64,000 bases of DNA, taken from Microbispora sp. H13382. GTDB lineage: Bacteria; Actinomycetota; Actinomycetes; Streptosporangiales; Streptosporangiaceae. The position numbers and the translations under genes are program-made. The notes below the pieces were generated by a model. It had not been told where the DNA came from. It saw only the letters and a program-made list of their open reading frames with translations, and did not search any database. The stretch lies in NCBI RefSeq assembly GCF_014161445.1, contig NZ_JABBXA010000016.1:1-64000 (forward strand), written 5' to 3'. Positions within the stretch are counted from its first letter, which is position 1, and every line of letters begins with the position of its first letter. Shown here in pieces: positions 25,549 through 34,200 of the stretch.

Positions 25549-26175
25549 ATGGCTCGTTACACGGGTCCGGACTGCAAGCTCTGCCGCCGTGAGAAGACCA
25601 AGCTCTTCCTCAAGGGCAAGAAGTGCGAGTCCGCCAAGTGCCCCATCGAGATCCGCCCGTACCCGCCGGGTGAGCACGGCCGCGGCCGTCCGAAGGAGTC
25701 GGAGTACCAGCTCCAGCTCCGTGAGAAGCAGAAGACCCGCCGCATCTACGGCGTCCTCGAGAAGCAGTTCCACAACTACTACGAGGAAGCCAACCGCAAG
25801 GCCGGCAAGACGGGTGAGAACCTCCTCCAGATCCTGGAGAGCCGTCTCGACAACGTGGTCTACCGCGCCGGCTTCGCCGAGTCGCGTGACGCGGCCCGCC
25901 AGCAGGTGCGCCACGGCCACTTCCTCGTGAACGGCAAGAAGGTCGACATCCCGTCGTACCGCGTCCGCGAGCACGACATCATCGAGGTCCGCGAGAAGTC
26001 GCGCAACCTGCTTCCGTACGAGGTGGCCCGCGCGACCGCCGGCGACAAGACCGTCCCGGCCTGGCTGGGCGTCTCCGCCGAGAACATGCGCATCCTCGTG
26101 CACCAGCTCCCGGTCCGCCAGCAGATCGACACGCTGGTCCAGGAGCAGCTGATCGTCGAGCTCTACTCCAAGTAG
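25549..26175 (+). CDS. rpsD: 30S ribosomal protein S4, zinc-binding type
   Basis: This 208-residue S4 is a primary 16S rRNA binder. The N-terminal zinc knuckle is visible as CKLCRR near residue 10 and KKCESAKCP near residue 25. The S4 RNA-binding domain lies at about residues 95-160, including [21 protein letters not shown]4 also acts as an autogenous repressor of the alpha operon in well-studied bacteria. A near-perfect palindrome separates it from rpoA. Confidence 0.98.
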   Translation: MARYTGPDCKLCRREKTKLFLKGKKCESAKCPIEIRPYPPGEHGRGRPKESEYQLQLREKQKTRRIYGVLEKQFHNYYEEANRKAGKTGENLLQILESRLDNVVYRAGFAESRDAARQQVRHGHFLVNGKKVDIPSYRVREHDIIEVREKSRNLLPYEVARATAGDKTVPAWLGVSAENMRILVHQLPVRQQIDTLVQEQLIVELYSK

Positions 26176-26197
26176 TAGGGCCCCGGCATTTAATGAC

Positions 26198-26230
26198 GCC
26201 GTACGGCCGGTACACTCCCGGCCGTACGGC
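26198..26230 (+). promoter_or_regulatory. Near-perfect palindrome between rpsD and rpoA
   Basis: GCCGTACGGCCGG and CCGGCCGTACGGC form a perfect 13-bp stem with a 7-nt loop (TACACTC). Three more pairs extend it after one mismatch. It starts 22 nt after rpsD and about 100 nt before rpoA. It could be a terminator/attenuator adjusting rpoA levels. The loop also contains a TACACT -10-like hexamer, so a promoter function on the DNA cannot be excluded. Confidence 0.5.
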
Positions 26231-26330
26231 ATCATGGTTGTAGGCGAGCGACGTCAAATAGCGGGCGTCGCCGTAACCCAGGGACCCCTCGTCCACGGTG
26301 GCGGGGCCGTCCCGGATCCAGGAGATCCAG

Positions 26331-27347
26331 ATGCTCATCGCACAGCGCCCGAGCCTCCAGGAGGAGTCGCTCGAGGAGCACCGGTCCAGGTTCATCATCG
26401 AGCCGCTCGAGCCGGGCTTCGGCTACACCATCGGCAACTCGCTGCGGCGCACGCTGCTGTCCTCCATCCCGGGGGCGGCGGTCACCAGCATCCGCATCGA
26501 GGGCGTGCTCCACGAGTTCTCGACCGTGCCCGGGGTCAAGGAAGACGTCACCGACATCATCCTGAACCTCAAGTCGCTGGTCGTCTCCTCCGAGCACGAC
26601 GAGCCCGTGGTCATGTACCTGCGCAAGCAGGGCCCCGGTGAGGTCACCGCCGCCGACATCGCGCCTCCGGCCGGTGTCGAGGTGCACAATCCCGACCTGC
26701 ACATCGCCACGCTGAACGGCAAGGCGAAGCTGGAGATGGAGCTGACCGTCGAGCGCGGCCGCGGCTACGTCTCCGCCGCGCAGAACAAGCAGCCGGGTCA
26801 GGAGATCGGCCGGATTCCGATCGACTCGATCTACTCTCCGGTGCTCAAGGTCACCTACAAGGTCGAGGCCACCCGTGTCGAGCAGCGCACGGACTTCGAC
26901 CGCCTCATCCTCGACGTCGAGACCAAGCCGTCCATGAAGCCCCGCGACGCGGTGGCCTCGGCCGGCAAGACCCTGGTCGAGCTGTTCGGCCTGGCCCGCG
27001 AGCTCAACGTGGAGGCCGAGGGCATCGACATCGGCCCGTCGCCGACGGACGCGGCTCTCGCGGCCGACCTGGCGCTGCCGATCGAGGAGCTCAACCTCAC
27101 CGTCCGTTCGTACAACTGCCTCAAGCGCGAGGGCATCCACACCGTGGGTGAGCTCGTCGCCCGCAGCGAGCAGGACCTGCTGGACATCCGCAACTTCGGC
27201 GCCAAGTCGATCGAAGAGGTCAAGCAGAAGCTGCACGAGATGGGCCTGGCTCTCAAGGACTCCCCGCCCGGGTTCGACCCCTCCGCCGTCGCCGGCGGCG
27301 GGTACGACGACGAGGACGGCGGGTTCATCGAGACCGAGCAGTACTGA
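26331..27347 (+). CDS. rpoA: RNA polymerase alpha subunit
   Basis: This 338-residue alpha subunit has the assembly domain at residues 1-230 ([20 protein letters not shown] is the dimer signature). After a linker comes the DNA-binding C-terminal domain, about 250-320, with [20 protein letters not shown] and [14 protein letters not shown]. An acidic tail ([16 protein letters not shown]) ends the protein. The ATG at 26331 follows CAGGAGATCC and gives [12 protein letters not shown]; an extension of 11 codons upstream has no similarity. Confidence 0.99.
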   Translation: MLIAQRPSLQEESLEEHRSRFIIEPLEPGFGYTIGNSLRRTLLSSIPGAAVTSIRIEGVLHEFSTVPGVKEDVTDIILNLKSLVVSSEHDEPVVMYLRKQGPGEVTAADIAPPAGVEVHNPDLHIATLNGKAKLEMELTVERGRGYVSAAQNKQPGQEIGRIPIDSIYSPVLKVTYKVEATRVEQRTDFDRLILDVETKPSMKPRDAVASAGKTLVELFGLARELNVEAEGIDIGPSPTDAALAADLALPIEELNLTVRSYNCLKREGIHTVGELVARSEQDLLDIRNFGAKSIEEVKQKLHEMGLALKDSPPGFDPSAVAGGGYDDEDGGFIETEQY

Positions 27348-27381
27348 TCGCCCGTTCTTCGCGCGACGCACCACCGTCTCG

Positions 27382-27440
27382 TGCCGCCCTCCGGGGCGGC
27401 ATGAGGCGGCGATGACAAGTCACGACCGGTACGCCGGTCG
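27382..27440 (+). other. Two tandem hairpins between rpoA and rplQ
   Basis: TGCCGCCC / GGGCGGCA (27382-27401, loop TCCG) and CGACCGG / CCGGTCG (27423-27440, loop TACG) are both perfect stems with 4-nt loops. They lie in the 147-nt rpoA-rplQ gap and may tune the transcript before rplQ. Confidence 0.45.
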
Positions 27441-27494
27441 GCCCGACCCCGGTACCTGACACGGCCGGAGCGGGTTATCCATGAGGAGCATGAA

Positions 27495-28025
27495 ATGCCC
27501 AAGCCCACCAAGGGCGCCCGTCTCGGCGGCAGCCCGTCCCACGAGCGGCTGATCCTGGCGAACCTCGCCACGGCGCTGTTCCAGAACGGCCGGATCACCA
27601 CCACCGAGGCCAAGGCCCGGCGACTCCGTCCGCTCGCGGAGAAGCTGATCACCAAGGCGAAGAAGGGCGACATCCACAACCGTCGCCAGGTGCTGACCGT
27701 CGTCCGCGACAAGGGCGTCGTCCACCACCTCTTCACCGAGATCGCCCCGACGTACGCCGAGCGTCCCGGTGGCTACACCCGGATCACCAAGCTCGGCCCG
27801 CGTAAGGGCGACGCTGCCCCCATGGCGGTCATCGAGCTGGTGACCGAGCAGCTGAACCCGGTCAGGGTCTCCCGCACGGCTCCGGCCGCGCCCGCCGCCG
27901 AGGCCGCTCCGGCCCCCGCGGAGGTCGAGGAGACGCCGGCGGCGCAGGACGAGGCCGCCGAGAGCACCACCGCCGAGGCCTCCGAGGCCGCCCCGGCGGA
28001 GGGCGACAAGAAGGACGAGGCCTGA
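27495..28025 (+). CDS. rplQ: 50S ribosomal protein L17 with Ala/Glu-rich tail
   Basis: The L17 core is residues 1-125 ([20 protein letters not shown] at the start, then [20 protein letters not shown]). About 50 further residues are an Ala/Glu/Pro-rich tail. Such tails occur in actinobacterial L17 and are poorly conserved. L17 lies at the tunnel exit. The gene follows two small hairpins after rpoA and is closed by a terminator. Confidence 0.98.
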   Translation: MPKPTKGARLGGSPSHERLILANLATALFQNGRITTTEAKARRLRPLAEKLITKAKKGDIHNRRQVLTVVRDKGVVHHLFTEIAPTYAERPGGYTRITKLGPRKGDAAPMAVIELVTEQLNPVRVSRTAPAAPAAEAAPAPAEVEETPAAQDEAAESTTAEASEAAPAEGDKKDEA

Positions 28026-28038
28026 TCCCAGGCTCCGT

Positions 28039-28079
28039 GAGCGGGCTCAGCTTCCCTTCGGGGGACGCTGGGCCCGCTC
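28039..28079 (+). terminator. Terminator after rplQ
   Basis: GAGCGGGCTCAGC and GCTGGGCCCGCTC pair over 13 bp with one G-T wobble. The loop itself contains TCCC-TTCG-GGGA, so the whole is one long rod. A T-containing tail (TCTTCGTTTG) follows. It lies between rplQ and truA. Confidence 0.75.
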
Positions 28080-28119
28080 TTCGTTTGTGCACCGTACGAG
28101 GCACCGTACGAGGGATGTC

Positions 28120-29010
28120 GTGAGGCGAGAACTGCGGCTGAGGCTGAACCTGGGCTACGACGGGACGGACTTCTCGGGCTGGGCGCGCCAGCCCGGGCGG
28201 CGGACCGTGCAGGGGGAGATCGAGGACGCGCTCGGCCGGGTCCTGCGCCTGGACGCCCCGCCGCCGCTCACGGTCGCGGGCCGCACCGACGCCGGCGTCC
28301 ACGCGAGGGGACAGGTGGCGCACGCCGACGTTCCGCTCGCCGCGCTGGCCGCCGCCGTCTCCGGGCGCGCCCCCGTCCCGGCGGAGCCGGAGGAGGCGTG
28401 GGAGGAGCGCGGCGCTGAGTGGCTCGCTGCGCTGACGAGGCGGCTGGCCGGCGTGCTGCCCCCCGACGTGCGGGTGCACGCCGTCAGCGTGGCCCCAGAG
28501 GGCTTCGACGCCCGGTTCTCCGCGCTGTCGAGGCGGTACGGCTACCGGGTCGCCGACGCCCCCGGCGGGGTCGACCCGCTGCGACGGCGCGAGGTGCTGT
28601 GGTACGCCCGGCCGCTGGACGTGGACCTGCTGAACGCCGCCGCCGCCCGGCTGCTGGGCGAGCACGACTTCGCCGCCTTCTGCCGCAGGCGCGAGGGCGC
28701 GACCACGATCCGCGAGTTGCAGCGGCTCGACTGGGTCAGGGGCGAGGACGGAATCCTCCTCGCGACGGTGGTCGCCGACGCGTTCTGCCACTCGATGGTC
28801 CGGGCGCTGGTCGGGTCGCTGCTGACCGTCGGGGAGGGCAGGCGGCCGGTCGAGTGGCCGGTCGAGGTGCTGGCGAGAGCCGTACGGGATTCGGGCGTGC
28901 ACGTCGCGCCCGCGCACGGTCTCACGCTGGAGGAGGTGCGCTACCCCGGGCCGGAGGAACTGGCGCGGCGGGCCGCCGCCACCCGCCGGGTGCGCACGCT
29001 GAGCCGCTGA
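28120..29010 (+). CDS. truA: tRNA pseudouridine synthase TruA
   Basis: This roughly 296-residue enzyme makes pseudouridine at positions 38-40 of tRNA anticodon stems. The catalytic aspartate is in [17 protein letters not shown], and [12 protein letters not shown] and [19 protein letters not shown] are conserved. An insert of about 25 residues after [10 protein letters not shown] ([20 protein letters not shown]) is longer than in many homologues. The GTG at 28120 is chosen because the upstream frame (HRTRHRTRD) has no similarity; its ribosome site (GAGGGA) is only 4 nt away, so the start is uncertain by a few codons. Confidence 0.95.
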   Translation: MRRELRLRLNLGYDGTDFSGWARQPGRRTVQGEIEDALGRVLRLDAPPPLTVAGRTDAGVHARGQVAHADVPLAALAAAVSGRAPVPAEPEEAWEERGAEWLAALTRRLAGVLPPDVRVHAVSVAPEGFDARFSALSRRYGYRVADAPGGVDPLRRREVLWYARPLDVDLLNAAAARLLGEHDFAAFCRRREGATTIRELQRLDWVRGEDGILLATVVADAFCHSMVRALVGSLLTVGEGRRPVEWPVEVLARAVRDSGVHVAPAHGLTLEEVRYPGPEELARRAAATRRVRTLSR

Positions 29011-29168
29011 CCGTCGGCCGAGGGATCGGCGGGGTGGCCCCGCGGCATTCACCCCACAGCGCGCCGTGCCAAGGGCCGCTGCGCTATGTGCGCCCTTGGG
29101 GTCCCGAGCGCCGTATCCGTGCGCTGAGCCGCCGACGCCGCGCCGCGCGACGACACCGCGCCGCGGCG

Positions 29169-29199
29169 GGCGCGCGGCCTCCCGCCGGGGCCGCGCGCC
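29169..29199. terminator. Bidirectional hairpin between truA and the Pro-rich gene
   Basis: A perfect 11-bp repeat (GGCGCGCGGCC / GGCCGCGCGCC) with a 9-nt loop lies between the converging ends of truA and the minus-strand gene that stops at 29206. It suits termination from either side. Confidence 0.65.
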
Positions 29200-29205
29200 G
29201 GATCG

Positions 29206-32200
29206 TCAGCGGCTCGCGCGCTTTTCGATCACCTTCGCCGTGTTGTCGCGGAAGGCGCCGCTGACCGGCCCGAGGTTCGCGTCGTCCGTCTGCGGCGTGT
29301 GCCCGTCCGCGTAGGTGGCGTAGCTGAACACGATGTAGCGTCCCCACACCATGCCCGCGGCGTAGCCGCCGGAGATCGACACCTTGTCCGCGCCGCTCTT
29401 CTTGTCGCCGTCGAGGCCGCGGAACCACACGTTCGTACCGAGATTCTTCGTCTGGTCCACGGCGAGGGCCTCGGTCTTGCCGGGGAGCACGGCGATGCCC
29501 GTGGTCACGGCGTACTGGCGTTTGCCGTCGACGTACGTCGCCCTGAGCACCCTGCGGCACTGCTGCTCGGTGAGGGCCTGCGCGAACGCGCCCGCCGCCG
29601 CCTTGCCGCAGTCGTCGGTCACGTCGACCTTGACCCGGCGGTACGTCCGCCCGGCCAGCGTCACCTTCTCGTCCGGGAACGCCTCTTCCGGTTTGAGGGT
29701 CTTGGGGTCGGTCTGCTCCGAGTCGAGGATCGCGGAGGCGACCGTGGAACTCGGCTGCGGCTCGTCGGAGGGGGGCGCGGTGGTGGCCGCCGGTGTGCGG
29801 GCGGCCTGGCCGCCGCCCGGTTCGCCGGAGTAGGCGAAGTAGGCGGCGGTGCCGATCGCCCCCACGACGACCGCCGCTCCGGCGGCCATCAGGATCCGCT
29901 TGGCCTTCCCGCCGGACGGGGAAGTGCCGGTGGGCCCCAGCGTCGCCGGGAGGTTGCCCTGGGGGGACAGGCCGCCGGGGGCGGACGGATCCGGCCCGAA
30001 TCCGGGCGGAGGCGCCGGCTTGCCCGCCTTGGCGGGCGTCACCGGCGTGAACGCGAACGGGGTCTCGTCGGTCGGCTGCGAGGGCGAACCGGTCGTGGGA
30101 GAGGTTGTCGCCATCTGTCCTGAATTGGGGGTAGGGGAGTCCGCCCCGTTGGCGCCGTCGCTCGCGGACGGGCCCGTGGGCGGCGTGTCGGATGACGCCG
30201 CGCCCGGGGGCGCGGCGAATGGCGGGACATCCGCGAAGGACGCCTCGGACGGTGCCTGGGACGCCGTGTCGGCCGGCGTCTCGTCCTGTGTCCCCAGTGG
30301 TGTCCCGGACGGTGCGCTGTCCTGCGCCTGACTCGGGGCGCTCGGTGTGTGCGGGGGCGGCGGCGGGAGCAGCGGCTGTGTCGTCCTGTCGGGGGACGCG
30401 GGCTGCGGCTCGCCGTGCGCGGTGCTCGGCTCGGGGTACGCGGGATGGCGGTCCGGCTCGTGTGGTGCGCCGGGCGCGTGGAACCCCTCGGCCGGCGTCA
30501 CCGCATGGGTGATCTCGGCCCCGAATCCCGCAGGCGGTCCCGCAGGGCCCGGCGGGGGAGGATACGGCCCCGGCGCGCCCGGTGGCGGGACGCTCATTCC
30601 GGGCACGTCTCGCGGCGAATCGCCAGGTCCGGGCGCGTCCGTCCCCGTGGGCCCCTCGGACGCCCACTCCGTGGGAGCGGCGAGCGGCTCCCCACCCGGC
30701 CGCGCGTACGGGTTGGGGTCGGCCCCGGCTTCGGGGTGCCGGGTGGAGACGTCCGCGCTCGCGCCACCCGGGAGCGGCTGCCCGGCGGACTCGCCGGTCC
30801 CGCCGGTTCCCCCGCCGGTAGGCGTACCGGCGTGATGCGGGGCGTCGGCGGGCGCGCTGGGGTGTCCGGGTGCGCTGGGGTGTCCGGGTGCGTCGCCCGG
30901 CGTTCCGCCGGACGGGGCCGCGGACGCCTGCGCGGTGCCGTGCTCGTTCTGGTAGGTGTCCACCGGAGGCCAGGAGGTGCCCGCGGGCAGCTCTCCCTGG
31001 GGATACGGCTCGCCCGGCAGCCGTGGCGGCCACACGGGGACGTCGCCGGGCTCCCCGGGACGGATCTGGTCCGGGGACGCGGCCCCCTGCGCGTGCGCCT
31101 GCGTGCCGGGGGGCTGCGGACCGGGCGGGAGCGGCGCCTGCGACGGGTCCGCCGCCGGATATCCCTGGTGGGGCGCCTGCGCCTGGGACCACGCCTCCCC
31201 TGCGGGCGGCTGCCCCGCGGCGGGGGCGGGCCCCCATTCGGGGAACGACGGCACGCCGGGCGCCGTCTCAGCGGGCGGGGCGGACTGTGGGGCCCCCGCG
31301 TTCTGCTGATCAGGGCCGTAGGGCGCCGGTGCCGTGGGGGTGCCGCCGTGGTGCGGCCAGGCGGACCCGGCGGGGTCCTGCCACGGCTGCCCGGGGGATC
31401 CGCCGTACGGCGTTTCCGCGCCGGTCTGTCCCTGGGGGCCGGTGTCGTACGGCGAGGGGGACCCGCCGAAGGCACCGGGAGCGGCCGGTCCGCCGGACGG
31501 CGGAGCCGGCCACGTGGTGGGGCCGGTGTCACCCGTCGCGGCCGGTGCGGGGCCCTGTTGCCACTGCGACTCGTCGCCCGAGTGGGGCCAGGAGCTCACG
31601 CCGGGCTGTGCGCCGTACTGCGGACCGGGCTGTGCACCGGGCTGTGCACCGGGCTGTGCACCGGGTTGTGCGCCGTACTGCGCACCGTATTGTGCGCCGG
31701 GCTCGCCGCCCGGGGCGGGCCACATGTGCGGGGCGCCGGGCGGGGGTGGCTCCTGCTGCCAGGGCTGGGGGGCCGCGCCCACGGGCGGTTCCCAGGCAGG
31801 CCCCGCGGGGCCGGGCGGCTGCCATGCCTGTGGGTTCGCGCCGGGTGACGGCTGCCAGGCCGGGTTGGCTCCGTCCGCCGGAGGCTGCCAGGCGTGCGGC
31901 CCGGAGCCGTACGCGGACTGCTGCGGGGGCGGAGGCGGGGGCGGGGGAGTCTGCGGGTACGCGGGGCCGCCCGCGCTCTGGCCTGGCTGCCAGGACGGCG
32001 GCCCGGGCTGCCAGGAGGGGGCGCCGGGACCCGGTGCGCCCTCCCAGCGTGGGGCGTTCGGATCCGCCGGCGGATGTCCGTAGGGGGCGGTGGGGCCGGC
32101 CCCACCGCCAGGGCCCTCCTGCGCCCGGCCCACGGCCTCCGGAGCGGCCGGCGGCTGCCAGGACACCACTCCTTGGCCTTCGGGCTGCCAGGAGGGCGCT

Positions 32201-32871
32201 CCGGGACCCGGCGCCTGCTCCCATCGGAGGGCGTTCGGATCGGCCGGGGGCTGCCAGGGGGGTCCGGCCGGAGCGGGCGGCTGCCACGCGGGCGGGCCGT
32301 ACCCCGGCTGCCGCTGGTCGCTCTGGCCGGGCTGTGGCTGGTCGCCCTGGCCGGGCTGCGGCTGCCACGTGTGGACACCCTGGCCCTCCGGCGGCTGCCA
32401 GGCGTGCGGTCCGGAGCCGTACGCGGGCTGTGGCGGCACGGCGCCGGGATGCGGCTCGCCGGGCGCGGGCGAGCCGAGGCCCTCGTCGCCGGGCGGGCGC
32501 GGCGCGGGAAGGGGCCTGGCCTCCCCCGGCACACCGGAGGAGGGCGGCGGGGGACCGTACGCGGGAACGGCCCGGAATCTGTTGGTGCTCTCCGGGTCGT
32601 CGGCGGCCGGTTCCGGCGCCCTGAGACCGCCGGGGAGGCCATACCTGGTCGGGTAGGGAACGGCGGGCGGCGCGGGCCGGTCCGCCGCGCCGGCGGCGTC
32701 CTGGGCCCAAGCCGTGCCGTCGTCCGCGGGGGGCTGCCCGGACCCGGGCGCCGGGGTCTGCCCGAAGCTCGGGGGTGGCGTCGGAGGTGTCGCCGAGCCC
32801 TCGGCGTCCGCCTCACGGTGGGCCCACGCCGTTTCGTGTTCGTGCTCGGAGCCGGAATCCTTGCCACGCAT
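29206..32871 (-). CDS. Giant Pro/Gln-rich single-pass membrane protein
   Basis: This 1221-residue protein is not a recognised family. Residues 1 to about 990 are an extremely Pro/Gly/Gln/Trp-rich low-complexity region. It has repeated units such as AWQPP, APSWQP, YGSGPHAWQPP and a PGAQPGAQPGAQPG run. One membrane segment (ILMAAGAAVVVGAIGTAAYF, about 993-1016) follows basic KAKR, so the Pro-rich part should be cytoplasmic. The last 205 residues should be outside. This part has two cysteines (TDDCGKAAAG and EQQCRRVLRA) and a GGYAAGMVWGRY-x-VF segment, and it aligns with the C-terminal domain of the neighbour at 32978-34159. The ATG at 32871 follows a weak ribosome site. The Pro-rich part may bind WW/SH3-like or cytoskeletal partners; that is speculation. 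Confidence 0.85.
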   Translation of the reverse strand: MRGKDSGSEHEHETAWAHREADAEGSATPPTPPPSFGQTPAPGSGQPPADDGTAWAQDAAGAADRPAPPAVPYPTRYGLPGGLRAPEPAADDPESTNRFRAVPAYGPPPPSSGVPGEARPLPAPRPPGDEGLGSPAPGEPHPGAVPPQPAYGSGPHAWQPPEGQGVHTWQPQPGQGDQPQPGQSDQRQPGYGPPAWQPPAPAGPPWQPPADPNALRWEQAPGPGAPSWQPEGQGVVSWQPPAAPEAVGRAQEGPGGGAGPTAPYGHPPADPNAPRWEGAPGPGAPSWQPGPPSWQPGQSAGGPAYPQTPPPPPPPPQQSAYGSGPHAWQPPADGANPAWQPSPGANPQAWQPPGPAGPAWEPPVGAAPQPWQQEPPPPGAPHMWPAPGGEPGAQYGAQYGAQPGAQPGAQPGAQPGPQYGAQPGVSSWPHSGDESQWQQGPAPAATGDTGPTTWPAPPSGGPAAPGAFGGSPSPYDTGPQGQTGAETPYGGSPGQPWQDPAGSAWPHHGGTPTAPAPYGPDQQNAGAPQSAPPAETAPGVPSFPEWGPAPAAGQPPAGEAWSQAQAPHQGYPAADPSQAPLPPGPQPPGTQAHAQGAASPDQIRPGEPGDVPVWPPRLPGEPYPQGELPAGTSWPPVDTYQNEHGTAQASAAPSGGTPGDAPGHPSAPGHPSAPADAPHHAGTPTGGGTGGTGESAGQPLPGGASADVSTRHPEAGADPNPYARPGGEPLAAPTEWASEGPTGTDAPGPGDSPRDVPGMSVPPPGAPGPYPPPPGPAGPPAGFGAEITHAVTPAEGFHAPGAPHEPDRHPAYPEPSTAHGEPQPASPDRTTQPLLPPPPPHTPSAPSQAQDSAPSGTPLGTQDETPADTASQAPSEASFADVPPFAAPPGAASSDTPPTGPSASDGANGADSPTPNSGQMATTSPTTGSPSQPTDETPFAFTPVTPAKAGKPAPPPGFGPDPSAPGGLSPQGNLPATLGPTGTSPSGGKAKRILMAAGAAVVVGAIGTAAYFAYSGEPGGGQAARTPAATTAPPSDEPQPSSTVASAILDSEQTDPKTLKPEEAFPDEKVTLAGRTYRRVKVDVTDDCGKAAAGAFAQALTEQQCRRVLRATYVDGKRQYAVTTGIAVLPGKTEALAVDQTKNLGTNVWFRGLDGDKKSGADKVSISGGYAAGMVWGRYIVFSYATYADGHTPQTDDANLGPVSGAFRDNTAKVIEKRASR
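31600..31703 (-). repeat. Tandem 12-nt repeat inside the giant Pro-rich gene
   Basis: The unit CACCGGGCTGTG (plus strand) is repeated four times in near-perfect form at 31624-31671 (one G-for-C and one T-for-C change), flanked by diverged GCCGTACTGCG units. It encodes GAQP repeats. Copy number could vary between strains by slippage. Confidence 0.8.
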
Positions 32872-32977
32872 AGCCGGAAGCGTAACGGCGCGGGCGCGAT
32901 CGGCGTGCCCCTATGGGCGTTTCGGTCCGTGCCGCCCCAGCTCGCCCACCGGCTCCCACCTCAGCGAACGCCTGGCC

Positions 32978-34159
32978 TCAGCTGGGGCCACCGGTCAGCG
33001 AGCGGGTGTCGAGGGCAGGGAAAACAGTCGCGTCGGTGACGTCCACCGCGGCCTGGTAGAGCCGCTTCTGCTCGGTCTTGGTCGGTTTGTGGCCGTCCTT
33101 GAACTGGAACCAGAGCAGCACCGCGTAGTGGCCGTGGGTCCAGCCGCCCGCGTACGCCTCGCCCGTGCCGAGGTGCTTGCTGGCCTCGTCCTTGCCCGGC
33201 AGCGGCTTGAGGTAGTCCTTGCGCTCGCCGCCGCCTCCGGCGGAGGCGACCTTCTTCGCCGCGGCGGAGGTCCGCAGGTTGGCGACGCCCACGGTGCCGA
33301 TGATCGTGCCCTTGGCGTCCGCGAAGCTCGCCCGCAGAAGCTGCGTGCATCCGCCCGCTTTGAGCGCCTTTGTGATTTTGTCGCCGGTGACGCCGTCCGC
33401 GCATTTCTTCTCCCTGCGCGCGACCGTGCGGACGTACGACCGCTTGTCCTTGAGGAATTTGCGCTTGGGGAACAACTCGCCGAGTGACAGCGGGCTTTTG
33501 TCGGTCGCCCGGGAGCCCGTGTAGCCGTACTTGCCGGAAGGGCCCTCGGAGACGAGCGGGGTGGACCGCTTGGTGGGCGCCGGAGCGGCCGCCGGCGGCT
33601 TCTCGTTGCTCGCGGCGTACCACAGGCCGGTGAACAGCGCCCCGATCAGGGCCAGCAGGCCGAGGCCGAGGGCCCAGGGGCGTCGCCACCAGGGGCCCTT
33701 CACGTCGGGATCCCACACGGGCTCCGGCGGCGCGGGCACCCGCGGCGCCGTGGGCTGCCGCCGCGCGTCCCAGCCGTCACCCGGCTGACCGGGCGGGGGC
33801 GGGTAGGGGCCTGGGCCCGACGCGAGCTCCTCCACGCGGTGCGGGCCCTCCTGCTCATACGGCCCGCGTCCGGCGTACGGCGGCTGCTCGGGCCGATAGG
33901 GCTGGTAGGGGGCCTGCTCGCGTTCGTACGGCGACTGCTCGCGTTCATACGGCGATTGCTCGCGGGCGTACGGCGACGGCTCACGCTGGTAGGACGGCTG
34001 CTCGCGCTGGTAGGGCGGCTGGCCCCCGCCGTACGGGGGCGCGTCGCGACGGCCGGCGAGGGGCGAGTCGTCCCCGCCGGAGTACGGAGGCAGGTCCCGC
34101 CTGCGGGGGTCCGGAGGCTGGTGCGGCGGAGGTGGTTGCTGGTCGCCGGGATAACCCAT
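32978..34159 (-). CDS. Pro/Tyr-rich single-pass membrane protein, paralogue of the upstream-numbered neighbour
   Basis: This 393-residue protein has a Pro/Tyr/Arg/Gln-rich N-terminal half, with about five 7-residue repeats of the type YxREQxP at residues 49-83. One membrane segment follows (ALGLGLLALIGALFTGLWYA, about 163-182) after WWRR, predicting a cytoplasmic N-terminus. The outside domain of about 200 residues shares with the protein at 29206-32871 the pattern D-x2-TL/PL-x3-E-x-FP, two cysteines (KKCADG, GGCTQLLRASF), YAGG-x4-HYAV, and DGHKP near the end. No known family is recognised. The ATG at 34159 gives MGYPGDQQPPPP. It lies 107 nt upstream of its paralogue on the same strand. Confidence 0.85.
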   Translation of the reverse strand: MGYPGDQQPPPPHQPPDPRRRDLPPYSGGDDSPLAGRRDAPPYGGGQPPYQREQPSYQREPSPYAREQSPYEREQSPYEREQAPYQPYRPEQPPYAGRGPYEQEGPHRVEELASGPGPYPPPPGQPGDGWDARRQPTAPRVPAPPEPVWDPDVKGPWWRRPWALGLGLLALIGALFTGLWYAASNEKPPAAAPAPTKRSTPLVSEGPSGKYGYTGSRATDKSPLSLGELFPKRKFLKDKRSYVRTVARREKKCADGVTGDKITKALKAGGCTQLLRASFADAKGTIIGTVGVANLRTSAAAKKVASAGGGGERKDYLKPLPGKDEASKHLGTGEAYAGGWTHGHYAVLLWFQFKDGHKPTKTEQKRLYQAAVDVTDATVFPALDTRSLTGGPS

Positions 34160-34200
34160 GGCGCTGAGATTAGTCGGCGTTTCGGACAGACGACGAAGGG

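Noticed and set aside
28120-28300. An N-terminal extended truA starting at 28087
   Set aside because: The added HRTRHRTRD segment is repetitive and unlike TruA; the GTG at 28120 gives the usual family start.
29041-29165. A stretch that reads LRYVRPWGPERRIRALSRR, resembling the VRYPGPEE...RVRTLSR end of truA, possibly a decayed duplicate
   Set aside because: Similarity is short and the codons are all in a GC-rich Arg/Pro context, so chance is as likely; no truA core is present.
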